Notes under the pieces: model-generated
The model's database searches: none
Told to the model about the DNA's origin: nothing
The model's input: the letters and a program-made list of their open reading frames with translations, nothing else
In this document: positions 1 to 8,293 of the stretch, in pieces
How positions within the stretch are numbered: the stretch's first letter is position 1
Layout: each line of letters begins with the position of its first letter
Translations under genes and position numbers: made by a program
Assembly (NCBI GenBank): GCA_022769565.1
Contig: JALEJQ010000047.1
Span: 1 to 38,377, forward strand
Length of the DNA: 38,377 bases
Direction: 5' to 3'
DNA from: Oscillospiraceae bacterium
GTDB taxonomy: Bacteria; Bacillota; Clostridia; Oscillospirales; Ruminococcaceae

Positions 1-357
1 ATATTTGGTATCTGTCTCGGTCATCAGCTAATGGCGCTGGCAAACGGCGCTAAGACCGAAAAGCTCAAGTACGGTCACAGAGGCGCAAATCAGCCTGTTG
101 TGGATATTGCTCTTGACAGGACCTTTGTTACCTCCCAAAATCACGGCTATGCGGTAATTAACGATAGTATTCCGTCAGAGGTAGGCGAGGTATCCCACAA
201 GAATGCCAATGACGGCACCTGCGAGGGCGTGAGATATAAGAATTTCCCATGCTTTACCGTTCAGTTCCACCCCGAAGCCTGCGGAGGCCCTCAGGACACC
301 GCTTATCTCTTCGATGAATTTATTGATATGATCAAATCCTCAAAGGAGGTCCAGTAA
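1..357 (+). CDS. carA: Carbamoyl-phosphate synthase small (glutaminase) subunit, 3' part
   Basis: This is the C-terminal part of the class I glutamine amidotransferase subunit that hydrolyses glutamine and passes ammonia to CarB for carbamoyl phosphate synthesis (pyrimidine and arginine pathways). The frame is open from base 1, so the gene starts left of the window. The nucleophile motif GICLGHQ is visible at the edge (Cys codon at 13-15), and the second catalytic element VQFHPEA (His and Glu of the triad) lies near the end. The C-terminus reads through to a TAA one base before the carB ATG, and the carB ribosome site (AAAGGAGG) lies inside the last carA codons, so the two are translationally linked. 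Identity is secure; only the length is unknown. Confidence 0.96.
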   Translation: MFGICLGHQLMALANGAKTEKLKYGHRGANQPVVDIALDRTFVTSQNHGYAVINDSIPSEVGEVSHKNANDGTCEGVRYKNFPCFTVQFHPEACGGPQDTAYLFDEFIDMIKSSKEVQ

Positions 358-358
358 A

Positions 359-3300
359 ATGCCGCTTCGCAGTGATATAAAAAAGGTTCTTGTTATCGGT
401 TCGGGTCCTATTATCATCGGACAGGCTGCCGAATTTGACTATGCGGGTACTCAGGCGTGCCGTGCCTTAAAGCAGGAGGGTCTTGAGGTAGTTCTTATCA
501 ACTCCAACCCTGCTACTATTATGACCGACAAGGCTATGGCGGACAAGGTGTATATCGAACCCCTTACTCTTGACGTTGTAAAGAAGATAATCGAAATTGA
601 AAAGCCTGACAGCATTCTTTCAACTCTCGGCGGACAGACGGGTCTTACCCTTTCAATGCAGCTTGCGGAGGAAGGCTTCCTTGCTTCACACAATGTAAAG
701 CTGCTGGGCGCCGACCCCGAAACTATCCACAAAGCTGAGGACAGACAGGCTTTCAAGGACACTATGGAAAAGATAGGCGAGCCTTGTATCCCTTCCAAAG
801 TCGTTGAGAATCTGCAGGACGCTGTTGACTTTGCAAACAACGAGATAGGCTACCCTGTTATCGTCCGTCCTGCCTTCACTCTCGGCGGCACAGGCGGCGG
901 TATCGCAAACAACGAGGAAGAGCTCCGTGACATTGCAACAAACGGTCTGCGGCTTTCTCCTATTACACAGATACTTGTTGAAAAGTGCATAAGCGGCTGG
1001 AAGGAAATTGAGTTTGAAGTTATCAGAGACAGAAAGGGCAATGTTATCACCGTCTGCTCAATGGAAAACTTTGACCCCGTCGGCGTTCACACTGGCGACA
1101 GTATCGTTATCGCTCCTGCGGTCACTCTTACCGACAAGGAATATCAGATGCTCCGTACCGCTGCGCTGAACATTATTTCCGAGCTTAAGGTAGAGGGCGG
1201 CTGCAACTGTCAGTTTGCGCTCCACCCTACTTCCTTTGAATACGCAGTTATCGAGGTAAACCCCAGAGTTTCACGTTCCTCCGCCCTTGCTTCAAAGGCT
1301 ACGGGCTACCCTATCGCAAAGGTTGCCGCAAAGATAGCTGTGGGCTATACTTTGGACGAAATTGTTAACGCCGTTACGGGCAAGACCTATGCCTGCTTTG
1401 AACCTGCTCTTGACTACGTTGTTGTAAAGTTCCCGAAATGGGCGTTCGACAAGTTCGTTTACGCCAAGAGAACTCTCGGCACACAGATGATGGCTACAGG
1501 CGAAGTAATGGCTATCGGAACCTCCTTTGAACAGGCTATGATGAAGGCTGTGCGCTCCATTGAGCTCGGCATGGACACCATGAACCTTAAAAAGCTGAAA
1601 GGTCTTTCCGACGAGGAGATAAGAAGCCGCCTTTACAACGTGGACGATGAGCGTTCCTTTGTTGTATTTGAGGCTTTAAAGAGAGGGATTTCCATTGAGG
1701 ACATTCACGAGATAACAAGAATTGACAACTGGTTCATTTCAAAGCTGAAAAACCTTGCAGACCTTGAAGAATATCTTGCGGAAGGTCAGCTTACGGAAGA
1801 AAAATACGACCTTGCAAAGCGTTACGGCTACCTTGACAGCACTATCGAGCGCATAAGCGGTCAGAAATGCCCCAAGCACACAAGCGCCGTTTACAAAATG
1901 GTTGATACCTGCGCAGGCGAGTTCAAGGCTGAAACTCCTTACTTCTACTCCACCTTTGACAAGGAGAACGAAGCGCTCCAGTTCCTTGAAAGAACAAACA
2001 CGGGCAAGAAAAAGGTCATTGTTTTCGGTTCGGGTCCTATCAGAATAGGTCAGGGCATCGAGTTCGACTACTGCTCCGTTCACTGCGTATGGGCGCTTAA
2101 AGAAATGGGCTATGAGGCTGTTATCTGCAACAACAACCCCGAAACAGTTTCCACCGACTTTGACACAGGCGACAGACTTTACTTTGACCCTCTCACCAAG
2201 GAGGACGTTGCTTCAATTATCGAAACAGAAAAGCCCTACGGCGTTGTTGTACAGTTCGGCGGTCAGACCGCTATCAAGCTGACAAAGCACCTTGACGAAA
2301 TGGGCGTTAACATTCTGGGAACCTCCGCAGACAGCATTGACGCAGCAGAAGACAGAGAGCGTTTTGACGAGCTGCTCAACAAGTGCGGTATCCCCCGTCC
2401 TGCAGGTCACACCGTTATGACTGCAGAAGAAGCGGTAAAGGCTGCGGAGGACCTTGGCTATCCCGTGCTTATGCGTCCTTCCTACGTTCTCGGCGGACAG
2501 AATATGATAATCGCACATTCCGACCAGGATATCCTTGAATATATGGAGATAATCAGCAGAGGCGGACTTGAAAACCCTGTGCTTATCGACAAGTACATGA
2601 TGGGCAAGGAAGTTGAAGTTGACGCTATCTGCGACGGTACGGACTTCGTTATCCCCGGTATCATGGAGCATATCGAACGTGCAGGAATCCACTCGGGCGA
2701 CTCAATTTCCGTTTACCCTGCAATGACTCTTACAAAGAAAATCCGTGAAACAATTATCGAATACACCAAGCGCCTTGCTCTTGAACTTAAGGTCGTTGGT
2801 CTTGTAAATATCCAGTATGTTGTTTACAACAATGAGGTTTACGTTATCGAGGTAAATCCCCGTTCTTCAAGAACCGTTCCCTACATTTCAAAGGTAACGG
2901 GCGTGCCTATGGTTGACGTTGCAACAAAGATAATGCTGGGTCACAGCCTTAAGGAACAGGGCTACGAAAGCGGACTTTACAGAGAGGCCGAGTTTATCGC
3001 AGTAAAGGTGCCTGTATTCAGCTTTGCAAAGCTCCACGATGTTGACACGGCTCTCGGACCCGAGATGAAGTCTACGGGCGAATGTCTGGGCATCGCACAC
3101 AACTTTGAGGACGCACTTTACAAGGGACTTGTGGGCGCAGGCTACGACCTTCGCACTAAAAAAGGCGGCGGTGTGCTTATTACAGTCCGTGACACCGACA
3201 AGCAGGAAATTCTCTACGTTGCGGAAAAATTTGAACGCCTTGGCTTTACCATTTATGCAACAAGCGGCACGGCTTCCGTTCTCAACAAGAATATGATAGC

Positions 3301-3559
3301 CGCAAACGTTGTCCGCAGAGTTTCGGAAGAAGCGCCCAACGTTATGACGCTCCTTGACGAGGGCAAGATAGACTATGTTATCTCCACCTCAGCAAAGGGC
3401 AGACTTCCCGCTCTTGACAGCGTAAAGATACGCCGCAAGACCGTTGAGCGTTCTATCTGCTGTCTTACTGCCATTGACACGGCAAATGCTGTTGCGGATA
3501 TTCTTGCAATGGGCAAAAATATTGACGATATTGAAATGGTTGACATTACAAAGATCTGA
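359..3559 (+). CDS. carB: Carbamoyl-phosphate synthase large subunit
   Basis: The protein has 1066 residues, full length for the family. It makes carbamoyl phosphate from bicarbonate, ammonia (from CarA) and two ATP. Two homologous ATP-grasp halves are visible: the first starts with KVLVIGSGPIIIGQAAEFDY, the second, near residue 555, with KVIVFGSGPIRIGQGIEFDY. Each half carries the LGGTGGG- or LGGQNM-type nucleotide loop and an EVNPR metal-binding segment. The last ~130 residues form the MGS-like allosteric domain (from about LITVRDTDKQEIL). The ATG lies one base after the carA stop with a strong AAAGGAGG site. A terminator follows the gene, so the carAB transcript can end here. Confidence 0.98.
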   Translation: MPLRSDIKKVLVIGSGPIIIGQAAEFDYAGTQACRALKQEGLEVVLINSNPATIMTDKAMADKVYIEPLTLDVVKKIIEIEKPDSILSTLGGQTGLTLSMQLAEEGFLASHNVKLLGADPETIHKAEDRQAFKDTMEKIGEPCIPSKVVENLQDAVDFANNEIGYPVIVRPAFTLGGTGGGIANNEEELRDIATNGLRLSPITQILVEKCISGWKEIEFEVIRDRKGNVITVCSMENFDPVGVHTGDSIVIAPAVTLTDKEYQMLRTAALNIISELKVEGGCNCQFALHPTSFEYAVIEVNPRVSRSSALASKATGYPIAKVAAKIAVGYTLDEIVNAVTGKTYACFEPALDYVVVKFPKWAFDKFVYAKRTLGTQMMATGEVMAIGTSFEQAMMKAVRSIELGMDTMNLKKLKGLSDEEIRSRLYNVDDERSFVVFEALKRGISIEDIHEITRIDNWFISKLKNLADLEEYLAEGQLTEEKYDLAKRYGYLDSTIERISGQKCPKHTSAVYKMVDTCAGEFKAETPYFYSTFDKENEALQFLERTNTGKKKVIVFGSGPIRIGQGIEFDYCSVHCVWALKEMGYEAVICNNNPETVSTDFDTGDRLYFDPLTKEDVASIIETEKPYGVVVQFGGQTAIKLTKHLDEMGVNILGTSADSIDAAEDRERFDELLNKCGIPRPAGHTVMTAEEAVKAAEDLGYPVLMRPSYVLGGQNMIIAHSDQDILEYMEIISRGGLENPVLIDKYMMGKEVEVDAICDGTDFVIPGIMEHIERAGIHSGDSISVYPAMTLTKKIRETIIEYTKRLALELKVVGLVNIQYVVYNNEVYVIEVNPRSSRTVPYISKVTGVPMVDVATKIMLGHSLKEQGYESGLYREAEFIAVKVPVFSFAKLHDVDTALGPEMKSTGECLGIAHNFEDALYKGLVGAGYDLRTKKGGGVLITVRDTDKQEILYVAEKFERLGFTIYATSGTASVLNKNMIAANVVRRVSEEAPNVMTLLDEGKIDYVISTSAKGRLPALDSVKIRRKTVERSICCLTAIDTANAVADILAMGKNIDDIEMVDITKI

Positions 3560-3600
3560 TTTCAAAGTTGAAAGTGGAATTGTTTTAATATTTAAACGGA

Positions 3601-3650
3601 GGTGGCTGCTGCAAAGAGCAATGAATTTATTGCAGCAGTCACCTTTTATA
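3601..3650 (+). terminator. Rho-independent terminator after carB
   Basis: A 14-bp stem (GGTGGCTGCTGCAA at 3601-3614 with TTGCAGCAGTCACC at 3630-3643, one G-U pair) encloses a 15-nt loop and is followed by TTTTATA. It lies 41 bases after the carB stop. Confidence 0.8.
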
Positions 3651-3665
3651 AATCAATCGGCGCAG

Positions 3666-3709
3666 CCGACACTATAATACTAATTCCACGTTCCAAATTC
3701 CACATTCTG
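3666..3709. repeat. Fragment of dispersed intergenic repeat
   Basis: The string CCGACACTATA and the following AATTCCACGTTCCAAATTCC match pieces of the larger intergenic repeats at 7397-7580 and 22347-22660. TACTAATTCCA also resembles the end of the palindrome at 10805. It is probably a decayed remnant between the carB terminator and the next gene. Confidence 0.45.
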
Positions 3710-3731
3710 ATAAACAAGGGGTGACATAAAT

Positions 3732-4616
3732 ATGGAAAACAATGAATGGAAGCTTGATTCGACCTTTTTAAGAGACCAGAACATGGAAATGAACGGCGAG
3801 CGGATGAGAGCGGCTCTAAGATGGTTCAGAAACTCTCAGCTTTTCGGTCTTATCTCCGGCGCAGCGCTGACCTATATCTCATTGCTGGGATTTACCTACC
3901 GTCTTACTACCACTCTTGCCTCCGCCGCACTTTCAAAGGTTACGGAAACGATATTCAATAGCGAACACAGCGTTATACCTTACCACACCACAGGCTGGCT
4001 CATCGTTCTGCCCCTGTCCGCAATTGTATTTTTCCTGTCGTTTTTCGCAAATACATTCCATATAAGACCCTGCGGAAGAATATTGAGCGTTGTTTATCCG
4101 CTTTTTGCCGCAGTAGGCATTGCTGCAGGACTTGGCGTGTTTGACGATATGGCATGGTGGTTCATATTCCCGTTCATAATTTACGGCATTGCAGGCTTCT
4201 GGCTCAACGATTTTACGCTGAGAGGGTACAAGGAGCTTGATTATCTTGTGACCCAGGAGGGTTTCCCCTCATTTAACCTTGCGATACACTATTTCAGGCG
4301 TTCACACTATGTAAAAATGCGTGAAAAGTGGCTGAAGGAGAACAAGCCTGCGGAATATTTCTCCGAAATGGACAGACCCGTTGAAAATGTTGCAGAACCC
4401 CTGCCGGAAACTCCCGGACAAATGGGCAACGCCGCCGCAGATAAGACAGAAACGGAAGAATGGTTTGCCAAAAACAAGGCAATGAGCGAAGAAGCACTTA
4501 AAATAAACCTTGAAGAAAACGCTATGGACGGACTTGCAACGGAAGGTCTTGACCTTCCCGACAGCGACGATTTTTACAGAGAGCAGGAATGTCCTAAAGG
4601 CATAAAAAGGCATTGA
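3732..4616 (+). CDS. Uncharacterised membrane protein
   Basis: The 294-residue protein matches no family I recognise. An N-terminal cytoplasmic stretch is followed by hydrophobic segments near residues 37-57, 90-110, 118-137 and 138-158, with WLNDFTLRGYKELDYL after the last one. The C-terminal ~120 residues are polar and acidic, rich in Glu, Asp and Ala, probably cytoplasmic. The start follows GGGGTGA at suitable spacing. The stop is followed 8 bases later by the VanZ-family start, so the two are probably cotranscribed. It separates carAB from pyrKD but shows no motif tying it to pyrimidine metabolism. It is a real gene by length, ribosome site and spacing, but its function is unknown. Confidence 0.75.
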   Translation: MENNEWKLDSTFLRDQNMEMNGERMRAALRWFRNSQLFGLISGAALTYISLLGFTYRLTTTLASAALSKVTETIFNSEHSVIPYHTTGWLIVLPLSAIVFFLSFFANTFHIRPCGRILSVVYPLFAAVGIAAGLGVFDDMAWWFIFPFIIYGIAGFWLNDFTLRGYKELDYLVTQEGFPSFNLAIHYFRRSHYVKMREKWLKENKPAEYFSEMDRPVENVAEPLPETPGQMGNAAADKTETEEWFAKNKAMSEEALKINLEENAMDGLATEGLDLPDSDDFYREQECPKGIKRH

Positions 4617-4624
4617 GGTGTGCA

Positions 4625-5188
4625 ATGGAAGAAATTAGAAAAGTAAAGCTGTTAAGGGGAGTTTTAACCGTACTGTTTGTTGTGTACCTGCTTGCCCTTT
4701 TCAGATTTACCCTGTTCAAATATGCGCCCCTTTCCGACCTTGGCTCGGCGTTTTTCCTTAAAGATAGGCAGGTAAGCCTTATCCCGTTCAAAAACGCATA
4801 CACAATGATACAGAATATGTCCCCTGTGCGGCTTGTTGAGAATTTTGCAGGGAATGTGCTGCTTTTTCTGCCCTTCGGGTTAATGCTGCCGCTTATTTCG
4901 GGATTTGACCGTGAATCGGTGGCTTACGGGCTGATTTTAAGCCTTTTTATTGAGGTGATGCAGTACGCCTTTGCAATGGGTTTTTCCGACATTGACGACC
5001 TTATCCTTAACACCCTCGGTACCTTTATCGGCTGGGCAATTTACATTTTTATAAGCAAGCGCTTCAAAGATTACACCCATTTTATGTTATTTATGGCAAT
5101 AGTTCTGACCATAGGTGCGGCGGTGAGCTTTGCGGTTCTGTACAAGGCAGGGATCTTGGTTGACGGGTTTCCTAATATTGTGTTATAA
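4625..5188 (+). CDS. VanZ-family membrane protein
   Basis: A 187-residue protein of the VanZ-like family (named after a low-level teicoplanin resistance factor; the role of most members is unknown). The family pattern is clear: an N-terminal membrane segment, SLIPFKN after an extracellular loop, the GNVLLFLPFGLMLPL segment, the acidic helix IEVMQYAF, and the signature DIDDLILNTLGTFIGW. A last membrane segment lies near the C-terminus. An earlier ATG at 4613 overlaps the previous stop, but the ATG at 4625 has GAGG six bases upstream and is preferred. It lies between a membrane protein of unknown function and a transposase. Confidence 0.85.
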   Translation: MEEIRKVKLLRGVLTVLFVVYLLALFRFTLFKYAPLSDLGSAFFLKDRQVSLIPFKNAYTMIQNMSPVRLVENFAGNVLLFLPFGLMLPLISGFDRESVAYGLILSLFIEVMQYAFAMGFSDIDDLILNTLGTFIGWAIYIFISKRFKDYTHFMLFMAIVLTIGAAVSFAVLYKAGILVDGFPNIVL

Positions 5189-5203
5189 TAAGGAAAAGTA
5201 TTT

Positions 5204-5716
5204 ATGCTTCCAACAAGAAAACCAAACAGATTAAACGGATTTGATTATTCGTCAAACGGTGCTTACTTCATTACCATATGCACACAAAACAGACAGAACT
5301 ATTTTTGGGATAATGTAGGGGCGCACAGTGTGCGCCCGTGGAAAAGCATACACTTGACCGAATATGGAAAAGCCGTGGAAAAATCTATTCTGAACATTTC
5401 GGTGTATCACCCTAATGTCTGGGTCGACAACTATGTTATAATGCCAAATCACATCCACATAATATTGTTCATCGGAGATTCGGAAATGTGCGACAAAAGC
5501 GGGCGCACAATGTGCGCCCCTACAATTTCTTTGATCGTAAAACAGATGAAAGAATATGTAACAAAAACTATTGGTTTTTCAATATGGCAAAAATCCTTTC
5601 ACGACCATATTATCAGAAACAAAAAATCGTATGAAGAAATCAGCAGTTATATTGACAATAATCCGATAACATGGGAACAGGATTGCTTTTATACCAACAG
5701 TCAGGAGGAAAGTTAA
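5204..5716 (+). CDS. REP-associated tyrosine transposase (RAYT, Y1/IS200-like)
   Basis: A 170-residue single-strand DNA transposase of the Y1 (HUH) class. The opening RKPNRLNGFDYSSNGAYFIT is typical of RAYT proteins. The HUH metal site is NHIHIILF (His83 and His85). The C-terminal helix SYEEISSYIDNNPITW should hold the nucleophilic tyrosine. Length is normal and the frame intact. Two inverted copies of a GGGCGCACA palindrome lie inside the coding sequence and are translated as GAHSVRP and GRTMCAP (see the repeat entries). The stop codon overlaps the pyrK start as TAATG, and the pyrK ribosome site lies in the last RAYT codons, so the transposase has become the upstream partner of pyrK translation. 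RAYTs are known to act on REP palindromes; activity here is untested. Confidence 0.9.
   Translation: MLPTRKPNRLNGFDYSSNGAYFITICTQNRQNYFWDNVGAHSVRPWKSIHLTEYGKAVEKSILNISVYHPNVWVDNYVIMPNHIHIILFIGDSEMCDKSGRTMCAPTISLIVKQMKEYVTKTIGFSIWQKSFHDHIIRNKKSYEEISSYIDNNPITWEQDCFYTNSQEES
5316..5341 (+). repeat. REP-like palindrome inside RAYT, copy 1
   Basis: A 9-bp perfect stem, GGGCGCACA-G-TGTGCGCCC (5319-5337), is flanked by GTAG on the left and GTGG on the right. It encodes part of the transposase. Copy 2 (5501-5519) is inverted and a third copy lies at 9101. Confidence 0.85.
5497..5524 (-). repeat. REP-like palindrome inside RAYT, copy 2 (inverted)
   Basis: GGGCGCACA-A-TGTGCGCCC at 5501-5519, with the flanking CCTAC matching copy 1 on the opposite strand. 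The pair therefore forms the inverted REP arrangement on which RAYT proteins are known to act, here within the gene itself. Confidence 0.85.
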
Positions 5717-6492
5717 TGAAATACACACAAGGCAGCTATCCCGTTATTTCAAAAACGGCAATAGCTAAGGAAATTTACGATATGACAATTCTCTGCCCCG
5801 ATGTTGCGGCAATTGCGCAGCCGGGACAGTTCGTTAACATAAAGGCGGAGGGCTTTATGCTCCGCAGACCTATTTCCATATGCAGCATAAACAAGGAAAA
5901 AGGCACTCTCCGCATTATTTTTGAGGTGCGAGGCAACGGCACAAAGGAGCTTTCACAGATACCCGAGGGCGGACTGATAGACATTATTGCTCCCCTCGGC
6001 GGACGGGGCTTTGACCTTGACCTTGGCAAAAAAGCCGTTATCGTAGGCGGCGGAATAGGCAATCCCCCTATGCTTGCAGTAGCAGAGCATTTCGGCGGCA
6101 ATGCAAGGGTCATAAGCGGTTTCAGAAACGCTGCTGCGGTTATTCTCCAAAAAGATTTTGCCGACACGGGCGCCAAAACCATACTCTGCACCGACGACGG
6201 CTCCGCAGGAAGAAAGGGCTTCGTTACCGACGCTTTGAAGGAAGCTGTTGCCGCAGAAAAGCCCGATGTTATCTATGCCTGCGGTCCGGGCGTTATGCTC
6301 CGCAGGATAGTTGAAATTGCAAAGGAAAACGGGATAAAGTGTCAGGTATCACTTGAAGAAAGAATGGGCTGCGGAATAGGCGCTTGTCTTGTCTGCGCCT
6401 GCAGAACTATCCGTGACGGCGAGGAGTATTACGCTCACGTTTGCAAGGACGGTCCCGTATTTAACGCAGAGGAGGTAATTTTCGATGAATAA
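5716..6492 (+). CDS. pyrK: Dihydroorotate dehydrogenase electron-transfer subunit
   Basis: A 258-residue FAD and [2Fe-2S] subunit that passes electrons from PyrD to NAD. The FAD-binding motif MLRRPISIC is near residue 50 and a GGGIGNPPM nucleotide loop near residue 115. The C-terminal cluster MGCGIGACLVCACRT with the distant VCKDGPVF supplies the four iron-sulfur cysteines. The frame is open further upstream, but the ATG at 5716 starts the conserved domain and has AGGAGGA nine bases before it, inside the RAYT gene. pyrD begins eight bases before the pyrK stop, as expected for subunits of one heterotetramer. Confidence 0.96.
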   Translation: MKYTQGSYPVISKTAIAKEIYDMTILCPDVAAIAQPGQFVNIKAEGFMLRRPISICSINKEKGTLRIIFEVRGNGTKELSQIPEGGLIDIIAPLGGRGFDLDLGKKAVIVGGGIGNPPMLAVAEHFGGNARVISGFRNAAAVILQKDFADTGAKTILCTDDGSAGRKGFVTDALKEAVAAEKPDVIYACGPGVMLRRIVEIAKENGIKCQVSLEERMGCGIGACLVCACRTIRDGEEYYAHVCKDGPVFNAEEVIFDE

Positions 6493-7396
6493 GCTGGCTG
6501 TAAATTTTGCAGGGGTGGACTTCAAAAACCCCGTTATCCCTGCTTCGGGAACCTTCGGCTACGGCAAGGAATACGAAGAATTCTACCCTCTGTCAAGGCT
6601 GGGCGGAATTTCCGTAAAGGGCACTACCGAAAAGCTCCGCACGGGCAATCTTCCCCCGAGAATTGCGGAAACTCCCTCGGGTATGCTCAACAGCGTAGGT
6701 CTGCAGAATCCGGGCATTGACCATTTTATTGCCCACGAGCTGCCTTACCTTAAAACAAAGGACACGGTAATTATCGCAAATATGGCAGGCTCCACCGCCG
6801 AGGGTTACCGTGAAGTTGCGGAAAAGCTGGACAGCACCGATGTTGATATGATAGAGGTAAACATTTCCTGCCCCAACGTCAAGGCAGGCGGAGCGGCATT
6901 CGGCGTAAGCTGCGAGGGTGCGGCTTCCATTACAAAAATAGTAAGAGCGGCTACCAAAAAGCCTATTACGATAAAGCTTTCCCCCAACGTTACAAACATT
7001 GCAGATATCGCCAAGGCAGTTGAAGCCGAGGGTGCAGACGCAGTTTCCCTTATAAACACGCTTCTGGGAATGAGAATCGATATAAAAACCAAGCGTCCTG
7101 TTCTTCACAACAACGTAGGCGGACTTTCGGGTCCTGCGGTGTTCCCTGTTGCCGTAAGAATGGTATGGCAGGTAGCAAATGCGGTCAAGATACCCGTATG
7201 CGGCATGGGCGGCATCTCCACATGGGAGGACGCAGTTGAAATGATGATGGCAGGCGCTTCAACGGTACAGGTAGGCGCAGCTGTCTTCTCCGACCCTCTT
7301 GCTCCTGTTAAGATAATCGAGGGGCTTGAAAAGTATGTTGCAGACAACCACCTTAACAGTATTTCCGATATTGTCGGAGCGGTTAAACCGTGGTAA
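6485..7396 (+). CDS. pyrD: Dihydroorotate dehydrogenase, class 1B catalytic subunit
   Basis: A 303-residue FMN enzyme that oxidises dihydroorotate to orotate, the fourth step of pyrimidine synthesis. The catalytic cysteine of class 1 enzymes is in NISCPN (Cys129). PASGTFGYGKEY near the N-terminus and GMGGISTWEDAVEMMMAGA near the C-terminus form the FMN phosphate site. Overlap with pyrK indicates the NAD-linked 1B type. AGAGGAGGT lies 8 bases before the start. It is the last gene of this run, followed by a palindromic repeat. Confidence 0.97.
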   Translation: MNKLAVNFAGVDFKNPVIPASGTFGYGKEYEEFYPLSRLGGISVKGTTEKLRTGNLPPRIAETPSGMLNSVGLQNPGIDHFIAHELPYLKTKDTVIIANMAGSTAEGYREVAEKLDSTDVDMIEVNISCPNVKAGGAAFGVSCEGAASITKIVRAATKKPITIKLSPNVTNIADIAKAVEAEGADAVSLINTLLGMRIDIKTKRPVLHNNVGGLSGPAVFPVAVRMVWQVANAVKIPVCGMGGISTWEDAVEMMMAGASTVQVGAAVFSDPLAPVKIIEGLEKYVADNHLNSISDIVGAVKPW

Positions 7397-7580
7397 TTCG
7401 GGAAGTTTGGAGTGTGAAGAGTTAAGAGTGAAGTTGCTTTTTTAATGCGGAATGCGAAATTAACGCGGCGGATTTTTACAATTATCTTCATTACCGACAC
7501 TATATTTTCACTTCCAACCTTTTACATTAAAACAACTTCACTCTTCACTCTCCACTCTTCAAACTTTCTCAATTCCACTT
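7397..7580. repeat. Palindromic intergenic repeat between pyrD and the phosphatase gene
   Basis: The left arm (7402-7436, from AAGTTTGGAGTGTGAAGAG) and the right arm (7533-7566, ending CACTCTTCAAACTTTC) are imperfect inverted repeats. Between them is a ~48-bp core at 7465-7512 beginning GCGGCGGATTTTTAC. The same core occurs in reverse orientation at 22513-22560 between mraY and ftsW, with arms of the same type. No coding capacity is seen. It looks like a small non-autonomous mobile or amplified element. Confidence 0.8.
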
Positions 7581-7621
7581 TTAATTAAAAATTCCACTTT
7601 AAAAAAGCAGAGGTTACACAA

Positions 7622-8287
7622 ATGACAAGAATATATTTTGTCCGTCACGCAGAGGCTATGGGCAATGTCCTGGAGTTCTTTCAGGGCAGGATAGACTGCG
7701 ACATTTCCGAAAAGGGCGCAAAGCAGCTTGAAAAACTTGCGGAACGCTTTAAAACGGTAGATTATGACGTTATTTATTCAAGCCCCCTTATCCGCACAAT
7801 GAAAACCGCCGAAGCTGTGAACAGCAGGCTTAAGCTGCCCATAATAAAGGACGAGCGCCTTATTGAGATAAACGGCGGCGTGTGGGAGGGCAGAAAGTGG
7901 ACGGAGATCGCCGAAAAATACCCCAAAGAACACGACACATGGAAGAACAACATGAAAGCCTTTGAAATAGAGGGCGGCGAGACCATGACGGAGGTTTATA
8001 ACCGTATGAAAGCCGCCGTTACGGATATTGCTGACAAAAACAGGGGCAAGACCGTTGTAATAGTTTCCCACGGCTGCGCTCTGCGGAATTATCTCAGCTT
8101 TGCGGAGTTCGGCTCCCCCGACGGACTTTCGGAGGTAGGCTGGTCGGACAACACCGCAGTTTCCCTTATCGAGTATGACGACGACCTTGCCCCCACTATC
8201 ATATACAAAAACGACAGCTCACATCTTCCCCATGAGCTTTCCACTCTTGCGTTCTCACGCTGGAGCAAATATGACGAAAAGAAGTGA
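7622..8287 (+). CDS. Histidine phosphatase (phosphoglycerate mutase-like)
   Basis: A 221-residue member of histidine phosphatase branch 1. The phosphohistidine motif VRHAE (His9) is at the N-terminus. IYSSPLIRTMKTAEAV supplies the second arginine and VIVSHGCALRNYL the second histidine. WEGRKWTEI is typical of the CobC/GpmB-like group, so the substrate could be phosphoglycerate, alpha-ribazole phosphate or another phosphomonoester; the sequence does not decide. The start follows AGAGGT at 7 bases. ruvX begins 6 bases after the stop, indicating cotranscription. Confidence 0.9.
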   Translation: MTRIYFVRHAEAMGNVLEFFQGRIDCDISEKGAKQLEKLAERFKTVDYDVIYSSPLIRTMKTAEAVNSRLKLPIIKDERLIEINGGVWEGRKWTEIAEKYPKEHDTWKNNMKAFEIEGGETMTEVYNRMKAAVTDIADKNRGKTVVIVSHGCALRNYLSFAEFGSPDGLSEVGWSDNTAVSLIEYDDDLAPTIIYKNDSSHLPHELSTLAFSRWSKYDEKK

Positions 8288-8293
8288 TATAAC

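Noticed and set aside
3444-3677. Frame overlapping the carB end and its terminator
   Set aside because: It overlaps carB in another frame, crosses a strong terminator hairpin and lacks a ribosome site.
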